From: a virus
Length of the DNA stretch: 49,170 bases
IMG/VR virus record: IMGVR_UViG_3300027906_000025
Span: 1-49,170 of that record
Strand: one strand, 5' to 3'
Shown here: in pieces, positions 30,945-38,981 of the stretch
How positions within the stretch are numbered: position 1 is the first letter of the stretch
Layout: the number at the start of each line of letters is the position of its first letter
The notes under the pieces: model-generated
Seen by the model: the letters and a program-made list of their open reading frames with translations, nothing else
What the model was told of the DNA's origin: nothing
Database searches by the model: none
Position numbers and translations under genes: made by a program

Positions 30945-33101
30945 TTATGCGATCCTTTTGATAAAGTTTTGTAATAATACTCTGGAACTGATTCGTTTCT
31001 TCATTCCCGACATAAATGACTTCTTTAATAATCTCTTGCTGGTTGTATCTATATTATTTGATACATTGTTAGAAACTCTGGTATCCGACTTAACATAGAA
31101 ATAAACATCATAAGCAGTATTGTAGTCAGCAATAAACTTATCTTTACTAAACATTTTTCTAGCCAACATTTCCTTATTGTATGGCACTCTTAATTGATAT
31201 TGTAATTCTCTATATTTAGCAACAAGGTAGAAACCGATAGTTTGTAAATCATATTTCTTTTTTAAAAATCTTAACATAGTTGAAGTAAAATCTCTTTTAT
31301 CATTATAGTATGATCCTGCCATATGATACTTGCCGTTAAGTCTTAAATACAGATCACCAAGACCTTGTTTATTCATACTATTTGAAGCACCGTCAGTTAA
31401 AGTAACCAATGATAACTTGTCGGTCTGATAATCAGACTTAAATTTTTTAATAATATGATCCATTGCAATCAACGACTCATTAAGTGGTGTTGAAGATAGA
31501 TAGTAGTCATGGTTAATTGATGGTACAGTTTCATCTTCTAACATATGATCAGGTCTTCTCCAGTTATAATAACCATTAAAGTACATTGCAGCCCTATGTA
31601 ATATAGTAGCACACCTCATATAGTCAACTTTGGTTTGTTTATGTGAAAACAATTGAACAAGTTTAGTTGAAGCGTCTGGTAATAAAGTAGTCTTACCAAT
31701 TTTAAATCCTGAATCTGTATAATCAGTAGCAGTACCTGATCTATGATTATTCATAAATGCATATACTGAAAAAGGTATATTAATCTTTTTACAAAATAAA
31801 GTTAAGTTTAATAATTGTTCTACTGTTGGTAGTAAATGTTTTTGCATTGATCCTGACCAATCAAGTAATAAAATCATACCGTGATTTTTTTGATTAGGTA
31901 CAGTTGTGATCTTTTTAAATATATCTTCAGCAAATTTATAACTATGTAATTTTAGAGGATCAATAATTCCTGTTTTATCCTGTGAAGCACGAGCATATAA
32001 TTTAGCATTTTTCTTCATCTCAAATTCTTTAACTAGATAATTTACAACATTAGAAGAATCTTTAATAAATTTTTGTGTTCTAATTCTTGCCTTCTCAATT
32101 TGTCCTCTATTATATTCATCATTATTTTGTTCCTTATCATAAAGCATAATATCTCTAATAAATTTATTGTAAGGTATAATTAATTTTTTAAGATTAACTT
32201 CTGGTAGATCAGCATAACATCTTTCATAAGCATTTTCATCTGTAATACCTTGTACCGATGTTTCATAATGTTCAGCAGTTAAAGGTCTAATTTCTGTCGG
32301 TGTATTGTCAGGTGATCCTGCACCACTACCTCCAGTTGAGTTAGTATCTTTTTTATTAGCGTCATCTTCGCCTGTATCTGATTCTGATTTCTTATCTAAC
32401 CATTCATCTAATTTTTGATCAGTAGTTTTATCACCGTCATTAGTAGAGTTATTTGAATCTACATCTGACTCACCTTCTTGTTTTTGTTTTACTTCACTTT
32501 TTTTATAAACTTTTTTAAGTTCAGGTTTCTTCTTTAATTCTTCTTTACAATATCCTAATATTTCTTCTGATAATTTTAAAACATCATCAAAGGTCTTACA
32601 ATTATCAACAGCATTAACTAGGATTTTTTCTTTAGGAGTAAATTTAAAATCTAATTTTTTTGAAGACTTATAGTATAAGTTGATTTTATCAATTAATGCA
32701 TAATCGGATAATGTTCTATTTTTAGTTCCGAAGAAATTATCTTTATACATCTTATCAAATCCTTTTAAATAGTCATTTGTTAAACCAGGATATTTCTTTT
32801 GTATAAGTTTATCAATTCTAGCGTCTTCAATAACATTAACAAACATCTTAAATTCTTTTGATCTATCCCCTAACTCTTTCCATGAATCTGCAGGTGTATG
32901 TAAAGCGTGGGAAACTTCGTGTCCAACAAGCATATCATATACGTGTTTGGATTTATGTTCTTCTTTAAATATAGGGATTGTTAAAATTCTATTGACTACA
33001 TCAAACGAAGCAGTCTTAACTTGATTCTCTTGTACTTCAATATTTTCAGTAGCAAGTAGTTTTGCAAGTTGTGATTTATTTTTCATAGTATTTTTATTCA
33101 T
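30945..33101 (-). CDS. Zincin-like metallopeptidase with VWA domain (CobT-like)
   Basis: 718 residues from ATG 33101; a GTG at 33110 is an alternative. HEVSH (61-65) followed by NVIEDARID (about 89-97) fits a gluzincin/M48-like metal site. A long acidic Ser/Thr/Asp linker (about 205-275) leads to a VWA domain opening ILLLDWSGSM, with the DxSxS metal-adhesion motif and later LVTLTDGAS. CobT proteins have the acidic linker plus VWA; a peptidase domain in front is less usual. It probably works with the CobS-like ATPase next door, as MoxR-VWA pairs do. Confidence 0.8.
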   Translation of the reverse strand: MNKNTMKNKSQLAKLLATENIEVQENQVKTASFDVVNRILTIPIFKEEHKSKHVYDMLVGHEVSHALHTPADSWKELGDRSKEFKMFVNVIEDARIDKLIQKKYPGLTNDYLKGFDKMYKDNFFGTKNRTLSDYALIDKINLYYKSSKKLDFKFTPKEKILVNAVDNCKTFDDVLKLSEEILGYCKEELKKKPELKKVYKKSEVKQKQEGESDVDSNNSTNDGDKTTDQKLDEWLDKKSESDTGEDDANKKDTNSTGGSGAGSPDNTPTEIRPLTAEHYETSVQGITDENAYERCYADLPEVNLKKLIIPYNKFIRDIMLYDKEQNNDEYNRGQIEKARIRTQKFIKDSSNVVNYLVKEFEMKKNAKLYARASQDKTGIIDPLKLHSYKFAEDIFKKITTVPNQKNHGMILLLDWSGSMQKHLLPTVEQLLNLTLFCKKINIPFSVYAFMNNHRSGTATDYTDSGFKIGKTTLLPDASTKLVQLFSHKQTKVDYMRCATILHRAAMYFNGYYNWRRPDHMLEDETVPSINHDYYLSSTPLNESLIAMDHIIKKFKSDYQTDKLSLVTLTDGASNSMNKQGLGDLYLRLNGKYHMAGSYYNDKRDFTSTMLRFLKKKYDLQTIGFYLVAKYRELQYQLRVPYNKEMLARKMFSKDKFIADYNTAYDVYFYVKSDTRVSNNVSNNIDTTSKRLLKKSFMSGMKKRISSRVLLQNFIKRIA

Positions 33102-33112
33102 AATATACACTT

Positions 33113-33141
33113 ATGCTATACTATATTGAGCAATAAATCAA
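33113..33141 (-). promoter_or_regulatory. Sigma-70-type promoter of the zincin/VWA gene
   Basis: TTGATT (33136-33141), 17-base spacer, TAGCAT (33113-33118). The ATG lies 11 bases downstream of the -10 without a Shine-Dalgarno, so any leader would be only a few bases. Confidence 0.55.
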
Positions 33142-33210
33142 GCAAATAATGGTACGTGAAATAAGGGTTTTTAGGAATAATGGCTAGAACAAAGAGAGAA
33201 CATCTGATTT

Positions 33211-34287
33211 TTACTTGATTCCTATGAATATAGGTTCGTATTTTCTGCCTGGAATGTCAGGTCTTGCGAATCGTCCTATATAGTTATTTTTCTGTTTTGG
33301 ATCTATTTCAACATTATGTAGTGTAGCTTGTACCTTCGTTCCTTGTTGAGTTGATAGTGATAACCACCAAACTTGTATATCTCTAAATCCTGCCTCAACC
33401 ATAGAATCGTAGGTGTCTTCTTCAAAGGTCTTATATGTTTTTACGTTTGCAACATTGAAAGCTGCATATTTACCTGGTTTCAAACCTGTGTATGCGTTTT
33501 TAATAGTCTGTAATAAGAAACCCTCTTTCCATTCAGATTGATATTTAAACTTGTTATATGATTGTTCAGGTTCATCACCGTATTGTTCGTGTCCTAAATA
33601 AGGTGGACTTGTAAATACAAAATCTAAACTATTCATATCAGGTAAAAACGTTTCACTACCTTGTTTTAATAGTGTATATTTTTTATGTGGGTGACCATAA
33701 TCATCCCTAATCTTTTCTAATCCTGCATATGTGGGAACACAAGGGTCTGTGCCTATATAATTTACGCCAGCAGCAATTGCCCCTACTATACGACCACCAT
33801 AACCCATACTAGGATCCCAAACTGTACCTGCTTCAGTACCCTCTAGTGGACTATCTTTTTGTACAAATATATCATATAGAGTTGCAGCAGCAGTTGGTCT
33901 AAAATTAGATACCATTTGAGTGCCTGAATATCGTCTTAACATTGCTCTCATATCTGATGGTGTTATATTGTGTGCTTCTTTCTTTTTAAAGAAAGTTCCT
34001 GTAAGTATCTTATTGATACCCTTTTCTAAATGCGTTTCATCTTCCCATATCTCCATAGGTGTCTTCATCTTACCACATTTAATAGACCATGCGTGGTGCA
34101 TATACGACCATGCAAGTGTTAATCCGTGTGTTGATTGACCTATGATTTTATTCTTTGTATCTAATAAAGTATCTCTATTAAATGACATAAGTTTTTTAAA
34201 CTCCTCATCTCTCCATTTTCTATCTTCGGGATAGTAAGGAAATCCTTTATTCTCTTTCCAATCTTTTATTACATCTAAAGCACTCAT
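33211..34287 (-). CDS. SPPY-type SAM-dependent methyltransferase, paralogue of the one at 19274
   Basis: 358 residues. Motif I is VWDPSMGYGGRIVGA (from 156) and motif IV FTSPPYLG (225-232), in the same order as the 420-residue protein. Shared blocks before the fold are TPMEIWE versus APMDVWE, and NFRPTAAATLY versus QFKPNVAKTIY. Probable amino-methyltransferase on DNA. It is the last gene of a coupled cluster of metabolic enzymes, with a 4-base overlap. Confidence 0.75.
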   Translation of the reverse strand: MSALDVIKDWKENKGFPYYPEDRKWRDEEFKKLMSFNRDTLLDTKNKIIGQSTHGLTLAWSYMHHAWSIKCGKMKTPMEIWEDETHLEKGINKILTGTFFKKKEAHNITPSDMRAMLRRYSGTQMVSNFRPTAAATLYDIFVQKDSPLEGTEAGTVWDPSMGYGGRIVGAIAAGVNYIGTDPCVPTYAGLEKIRDDYGHPHKKYTLLKQGSETFLPDMNSLDFVFTSPPYLGHEQYGDEPEQSYNKFKYQSEWKEGFLLQTIKNAYTGLKPGKYAAFNVANVKTYKTFEEDTYDSMVEAGFRDIQVWWLSLSTQQGTKVQATLHNVEIDPKQKNNYIGRFARPDIPGRKYEPIFIGIK

Positions 34288-35099
34288 TCAAACATTATCC
34301 TTTCCGTTCTTTGTAATACAGGTTTATAATTTTTACAATCGTTTTCTATACAATCTTTTATTACATTTTCTAAATGATCAAAATAATACTTGTCTTTTTC
34401 ATAACTAAAATTATGTTGCCAAGCTGTATGTTTTGTATAAAAGACTTTGTTTGTATTTAAAAGTTCATCTCTATTTTTACTATCCAATGTATCAATATGT
34501 GCTACTGTTATATTGTCTATGTTTCTTAATAATGAATCGTTATCTAATACATCTGCTCTACTTACAGATATTAACTTACCTTTAAAATGTTTCAATATAC
34601 TATCATTGATATAGTGTTTATTATTTTCAGGTGGTATTGATACGACTAAAGTATCGTGTAAAGCAAGTTGTTTTTGTATCTCGTCTTTTGTTGTATTTCT
34701 TTTAACTATAAATGAAGGCCATGGGTGATTTATCTTTTTTGCAATTTCACCATAACCTATAAACATAACTCTATCGTGTGGTTTTAATTTATCCATTATC
34801 CAGTCTGCTGTAGGTTTTGCAAATGGTTTAGTATTTACAACACCGATACCTCTACTTTCGCACTCGTCTAAATTTACATTATCAAAACCATGCTGTCTAA
34901 CAACAATCCATTTAAGATTAGGAAATGCATTATAACTCTTTTCACCCACTTTTGTAAATTGAACAGATAATAATTCTGTATCGTTATCAACAAATTGCAG
35001 GCTGTCGTATTGACCATGTGATTCCCATTTATAATCTTTTAGAAATTCACTAGGCGAATACTTAATATCTTTTTTATCTTTTACTATTACTTTAGGCAT
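34284..35099 (-). CDS. D-2-hydroxyacid dehydrogenase-like protein
   Basis: 271 residues, shorter than the usual 310-400. FPNLKWIVVRQHGFDNVNL and RGIGVVNTKPFAKPTADWI match the catalytic-domain hinge. FIGYGEIAKKI (113-123) is the dinucleotide loop, and ISVSRADVLDNDSL holds the catalytic Arg181. His224 (TKHTAWQ) stands where the catalytic His is expected. The first half of the NAD fold is compact, so cofactor choice is unclear. The substrate is unknown. Confidence 0.7.
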   Translation of the reverse strand: MPKVIVKDKKDIKYSPSEFLKDYKWESHGQYDSLQFVDNDTELLSVQFTKVGEKSYNAFPNLKWIVVRQHGFDNVNLDECESRGIGVVNTKPFAKPTADWIMDKLKPHDRVMFIGYGEIAKKINHPWPSFIVKRNTTKDEIQKQLALHDTLVVSIPPENNKHYINDSILKHFKGKLISVSRADVLDNDSLLRNIDNITVAHIDTLDSKNRDELLNTNKVFYTKHTAWQHNFSYEKDKYYFDHLENVIKDCIENDCKNYKPVLQRTERIMFE

Positions 35100-36070
35100 T
35101 TACTTAATATGTTATCAAACTCTTTATAATATTCTTTTTCAGTTGGTAGTTTATTTAAGAAATTTGTCTTTATCTTATTTAACCACTTATCTGACTTTTT
35201 TACTTCTCTTATTTTATCACATAACTCATCTTTTGTAAAGACTCTCTGGAAAGTGTCTGCTACTAGTATGTTATTTGTATCATATTCTTTCCATACAAAT
35301 GGGAATACATCACAAGCAAGTGATTCGGGATATCTACCTGTGACAGCAGTTTGATCAATCCAGTTAAAACAAACGGTTGTTATTGCCTCATCTAGGTAAC
35401 CTACAATCTCGTTCATTTTGATCCACTTCTTTTCTACAGGAAAAGGCCATCTTCCTATAATAGTTGATGATACTTCTTTGTCTTTGTTTATCTCTTTTAT
35501 AATTTTAAGTCTATCATCACCTGTCTTAACGCCTCCTGCGTTTTTACTTTTATCTGATCCCCAATATATAAAATCAAATTTCTTCTCACTAGGAAATCTA
35601 TATTGTCTTTGTATGTAATGATATTTTAAAGCGTGTAATCCTAGTTTAAAATCCATTTCATCTATTGTTGTAAATGATTTAGGTTTTACTTTGTTCTCAA
35701 ATGTATATTGCATTATAAGATTTTCATTTACACCTCTATCTTGTGTAAGTAATATAATATGTTTATTGTTAAGATACTCATATGCTTTTCTAATCTCTGC
35801 TTGTGATTTTTCTATATCTCGTGGGTGCATAGCATTTGCAAAGTAAATAAATTCTTGTACAGCAGGGAATATAATTACTTCAGCGTCTTTAAGATTTTCT
35901 AAATTTCTTTCTGCACCTTTATTAGCAAACGCAAAATTGTAATAACTATATTCGTGTTGTTTATTATTGTTGGCATACTCTCTAAAACATTCATAGAAAA
36001 CGTCCATACCATATTGTAATACTTCGGTATAATTAACTTTCTTTCTTAAACTTGCAAAACAAATTTTCAT
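35087..36070 (-). CDS. Possible GT-B glycosyltransferase
   Basis: 327 residues. The N-terminal half is Rossmann-like (MKICFASLRKK, AEVIIFPAVQEFIYF, HIILLTQDRG). The C-terminal half has DFIYWGSDKSKN and VSSTIIGRWP, then TGRYPESLACDVFPFVWKEY, which resembles the nucleotide-sugar end of GT-B enzymes (gR.yEaLacG..p), and a terminal helix. No DxD is needed in this fold. I am unsure of family and donor; it could modify DNA, lipopolysaccharide or a small molecule. It overlaps the dehydrogenase gene by 13 bases. Confidence 0.5.
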   Translation of the reverse strand: MKICFASLRKKVNYTEVLQYGMDVFYECFREYANNNKQHEYSYYNFAFANKGAERNLENLKDAEVIIFPAVQEFIYFANAMHPRDIEKSQAEIRKAYEYLNNKHIILLTQDRGVNENLIMQYTFENKVKPKSFTTIDEMDFKLGLHALKYHYIQRQYRFPSEKKFDFIYWGSDKSKNAGGVKTGDDRLKIIKEINKDKEVSSTIIGRWPFPVEKKWIKMNEIVGYLDEAITTVCFNWIDQTAVTGRYPESLACDVFPFVWKEYDTNNILVADTFQRVFTKDELCDKIREVKKSDKWLNKIKTNFLNKLPTEKEYYKEFDNILSKCLK

Positions 36071-36882
36071 ATATTACCACCTATATTCCAAAACATTATA
36101 TCACCTTCTAGTTGTTCTATGTTTTGTTCTAACCACCACCATGCTTTTCTATCCCACGTTCCATTGCAAGGAAAAGGTACTTCATAATCTGTCATCATAT
36201 CTTCAAAGGGATATTGTGTTTTGTATATGTTGATTGAATCAGAGGTCATACTATAATCTTTTTTAAACTTATCATCTATTGTTGATATATTTGAAACGGT
36301 TATAATGTGTGCTTGTTTATTTGAATTAGAAAACAAATCATCACCTGGTTGAAATGCCTCTACTATACCAGAAGAGGTTACGCCTGATCCTGCTGATACA
36401 ACAAGATGATCTACTAAATGTTCTTTAAATGTTTTATCTGCTCTTGTCTTTAAATCGTTTCTATAATCCTGATGGTCAAACGCATACGGCAACATCTGTA
36501 TATCATTTTGTCTTGCATATTTTTTTACTTGTGCATATAGTATTGCCATCATATTAGGTTTAAGTTTATAAAATTCACACTTGTTTGCTTTTGCTTTATC
36601 TAATATAAATTGACTATATGTTTTAGATGGTGCATATGCATAGATAAATTTTATACCTCTTCTCTTACATAGTTCAGATAATGCCCAGCCTGACCATGAC
36701 CCATTTACTGCAAGGTGTATTAAAGGATATTTAGGATTAATATGTTTTTGAAGTAGGGCGTCTATACCTGTTATCTTACCCCAAGGTGGTAGAATATTAT
36801 TGTCGCCTACTAGATCATCACGTTTAACTAGTATTGTTCTACCTTTTAAAGTATATTTTTCAACAGGTGTATTTTGATTCAT
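36067..36882 (-). CDS. PLP-dependent enzyme, ACC deaminase/D-cysteine desulfhydrase-like
   Basis: 271 residues, shorter than bacterial relatives (about 330). VKRDDLVG then PPWGKITGI puts the PLP lysine at Lys36. SAGSGVTSSGIVEAF is the phosphate-binding loop. The end FWNIGG resembles the family's C-terminal strand. This fold-type II family deaminates or desulfhydrates small amino acids. Which substrate is used is unknown. TATAAT lies seven bases before the ATG without a Shine-Dalgarno, so this cluster's transcript may be leaderless. Confidence 0.75.
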   Translation of the reverse strand: MNQNTPVEKYTLKGRTILVKRDDLVGDNNILPPWGKITGIDALLQKHINPKYPLIHLAVNGSWSGWALSELCKRRGIKFIYAYAPSKTYSQFILDKAKANKCEFYKLKPNMMAILYAQVKKYARQNDIQMLPYAFDHQDYRNDLKTRADKTFKEHLVDHLVVSAGSGVTSSGIVEAFQPGDDLFSNSNKQAHIITVSNISTIDDKFKKDYSMTSDSINIYKTQYPFEDMMTDYEVPFPCNGTWDRKAWWWLEQNIEQLEGDIMFWNIGGNI

Positions 36883-36889
36883 AGTATAT

Positions 36890-36918
36890 ATTATACACTA
36901 TAACTAGAAAATTGTCAA
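36890..36918 (-). promoter_or_regulatory. Sigma-70 promoter, start-adjacent, of the metabolic cluster
   Basis: TTGACA (36913-36918), 17-base spacer, TATAAT (36890-36895), then ATATACT and ATG 36882. Confidence 0.8.
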
Positions 36919-37997
36919 TCCCTCAAAATCTCTCGTGTTTTCTCACTACTCCACACGTCAGCGACTAGGTGTATTCGTATATCATCGCCGTTATTGATTG
37001 CTGTATGTGGTCTTCTTGTATCTAAAAACCAACACTCACCCTTTTTCATATTATAGATTTTGTTTTCGCCATCGTTATTCCATGATGTAAAGATTACCTT
37101 ATCGTTTGTTTTAAGAGGTATGTGTAATCTCATCATCTTACCATCTGTTGTTCCCCACGTTGGGTCTGTCTGATCGGTATGTCTTTTAAGTTCGCCACCA
37201 CCAGGTTTAAGAGTCATAAATCTAACTCTATCAAACTTGCCTGGTATCTTATCTAAAAAGTGATCACATACTTTTTTTAGTTTATTATATAGGTCTGTTT
37301 TGACTAATGGTCTGTCTTCTTTTAAATCTGCTTTTTTATCAACATATGTGCTGTCTTTTTCAAACCCTAATATTGATAGTGCCTTCCATGATTGCCCTCT
37401 ATTGTAATTACTATTATGATTTGTATATTTTAAATTCATACTAATTAGTTCTTTGACTAATTCATCTATAATTTTGTGATCAAATTTTAGTGTTGTCTTT
37501 TTCATATTGATATTTTCTGTATCAATAACAGGCGTAAATTTTCTTTCCCCTTTAAAATATATGCCTATGACATTGCTGTATGTATCGTATCTTGTGCCTA
37601 TCTTTTTAAAACCTGCACTAACAGCTGCTTCTTTAATTAATTTGTTTTCTTCAAATAAATGTAACCATGCAGGTGCTTTGATTTTATCTAGCACAGGTAC
37701 TACATCAAAAAATTCTTTTGTATTGGCTGCAATTTTAGAAATGATTGTATCGCCTTTTTGTGTCTTTGCAAAAGGGGGACCTGCGTTGAACATATTTACT
37801 TTAGAAGAGGCCTTGGCAGTTCTCATCATATAGACTACATTGTTTTCTTCGTATATCTCACCTCTTTCTAAAGCAGATACTAGAAAAAACTTTTTAACTT
37901 GTAAAAATGGATTGTGATTGTATGAATTAAAGTTTTTAAACTTCTCAACCCAATGTTCAAGTTCTTCTATTGTATAACCTTTTTGCCAAGCCTTCAT
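36915..37997 (-). CDS. Fusion: GNAT-like domain with aspartyl/asparaginyl beta-hydroxylase-like 2OG domain
   Basis: 360 residues. Residues about 30-150 look like a GNAT fold: FFLVSALERGEIY, then WLHLFEENKLIKEAAVSAGF and KIGTRYDTYSN, with the typical late asparagine helix. Residues about 240-350 are a 2OG-Fe(II) domain: KRHTDQTD (His273, Asp275), RRPHTAIN (His331) and DDIRIHLVAD (Arg341), the aspartyl-hydroxylase pattern. The oxygenase call is firm; the acetyltransferase part is tentative. Substrates are unknown. It abuts a degenerate paralogue of its oxygenase domain. Confidence 0.75.
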   Translation of the reverse strand: MKAWQKGYTIEELEHWVEKFKNFNSYNHNPFLQVKKFFLVSALERGEIYEENNVVYMMRTAKASSKVNMFNAGPPFAKTQKGDTIISKIAANTKEFFDVVPVLDKIKAPAWLHLFEENKLIKEAAVSAGFKKIGTRYDTYSNVIGIYFKGERKFTPVIDTENINMKKTTLKFDHKIIDELVKELISMNLKYTNHNSNYNRGQSWKALSILGFEKDSTYVDKKADLKEDRPLVKTDLYNKLKKVCDHFLDKIPGKFDRVRFMTLKPGGGELKRHTDQTDPTWGTTDGKMMRLHIPLKTNDKVIFTSWNNDGENKIYNMKKGECWFLDTRRPHTAINNGDDIRIHLVADVWSSEKTREILRD

Positions 37998-38446
37998 TAA
38001 AATCCTATTGGACTACATATATCAAATTCTTCTGCTTGTTCTAACAGATTATCTAGTTTAGGATTAGTATAACAATCTACTACTAGATGTAGCATATCAG
38101 TTATTGACTTATTATGTATTGCGTGATCTTTTGATACATCAACATAATAGTATTTTCCTTGTTCTAAATTATAATGATTTTCTTTCTTATCTTCCCATAA
38201 GTAGAAATGAACATTGTTTGCTGTTTGTAAAGGTATGTGTATTCTTACAAGGTCCTTATCTTTATTCTTCTTATGTCTTTTGATAGAGTGGCCTGCTTTC
38301 AATTTCATATATTTTACATTTGCAAATTCAGCAGGTATGTGTATTAAGATTTCTCTTATTGCTAGTAAGTCTTTTGTTATATCACCTGTAAATTTTTCTT
38401 TAAATACAGGTAAGTCTAGTTGCTTAAGTATTTTGCTTTTTGGCAT
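37997..38446 (-). CDS. Degenerate aspartyl-hydroxylase-like protein (likely pseudoenzyme)
   Basis: 149 residues that align with the C-terminal oxygenase domain of the next gene: VKYMKLKAGHSIKRHKKNKD, VRIHIPLQTANNVHFYLWED, YYVDVSKDHAIHN and MLHLVVD. His58 and His108 remain, but the iron Asp is Lys60 and the 2OG-binding Arg is replaced by Met or Leu. It probably cannot bind Fe(II) and 2OG in the usual way, and may serve as a partner or regulator of the active neighbour. The two genes share one base. Confidence 0.65.
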   Translation of the reverse strand: MPKSKILKQLDLPVFKEKFTGDITKDLLAIREILIHIPAEFANVKYMKLKAGHSIKRHKKNKDKDLVRIHIPLQTANNVHFYLWEDKKENHYNLEQGKYYYVDVSKDHAIHNKSITDMLHLVVDCYTNPKLDNLLEQAEEFDICSPIGF

Positions 38447-38981
38447 ATAATTTACTTATCCTTTTTATTTCTTTTTCTCTCTTTTTTAGAGCCATATCTA
38501 GTTTTAATTTACTTACTAATTCAGTAAATACTTTACCTTGCATATGGTCTAATTCGTGTTGATAACATCTACTTACAATGCCATCTAATTCTTCTTCTAC
38601 TGTTTCTAGTTTTTCATTTAGATATTTGACCTTAACTTTTTGTGGTCTTTCAATATCTAAAAACAAGAAAGGGAATGTAAGGCAACCCTCTTTATACCTA
38701 ATTAGTTCTTTAGACATATCAGTTATTTCAGGATTGATACATACCCATTTCTTGCCATTTGCAATATCTTTATTATCGCCCATAATAAACATACGATATG
38801 GTTTACCTATTTGATTTGCCGACAATCCAATGCCGCCATAGTTCTTCATAGTTTCAAACATATCTGCTACAAATTCTTCTAAGGTTTTCTTACCTTCTAA
38901 TTCTTTAAAGTTTTCTGCTGTAAAGGGTGCAATGCTTGATAGCACTCTTTCATCATTTGGTGGTAGTAATTTTAATATCAT
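38424..38981 (-). CDS. def: Peptide deformylase
   Basis: 185 residues. All three motifs are present: GGIGLSANQIG (49-59), EGCLTFPF (Cys100) and QHELDHMQG (His142, Glu143, His146), the metal ligands and catalytic Glu. It removes formyl from the first Met of new proteins. Unlike many phage versions it has a C-terminal extension rich in Lys. It overlaps both gp46 (4 bases) and the next gene (23 bases). Confidence 0.93.
   Translation of the reverse strand: MILKLLPPNDERVLSSIAPFTAENFKELEGKKTLEEFVADMFETMKNYGGIGLSANQIGKPYRMFIMGDNKDIANGKKWVCINPEITDMSKELIRYKEGCLTFPFLFLDIERPQKVKVKYLNEKLETVEEELDGIVSRCYQHELDHMQGKVFTELVSKLKLDMALKKREKEIKRISKLYAKKQNT

Noticed and set aside
29667-33101. Cobalamin (cobaltochelatase) biosynthesis by the CobS/CobT-like pair
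   Set aside because: No CobN or other cobalamin gene is present, and the VWA protein has an added zincin site; a general MoxR-VWA role is more likely.
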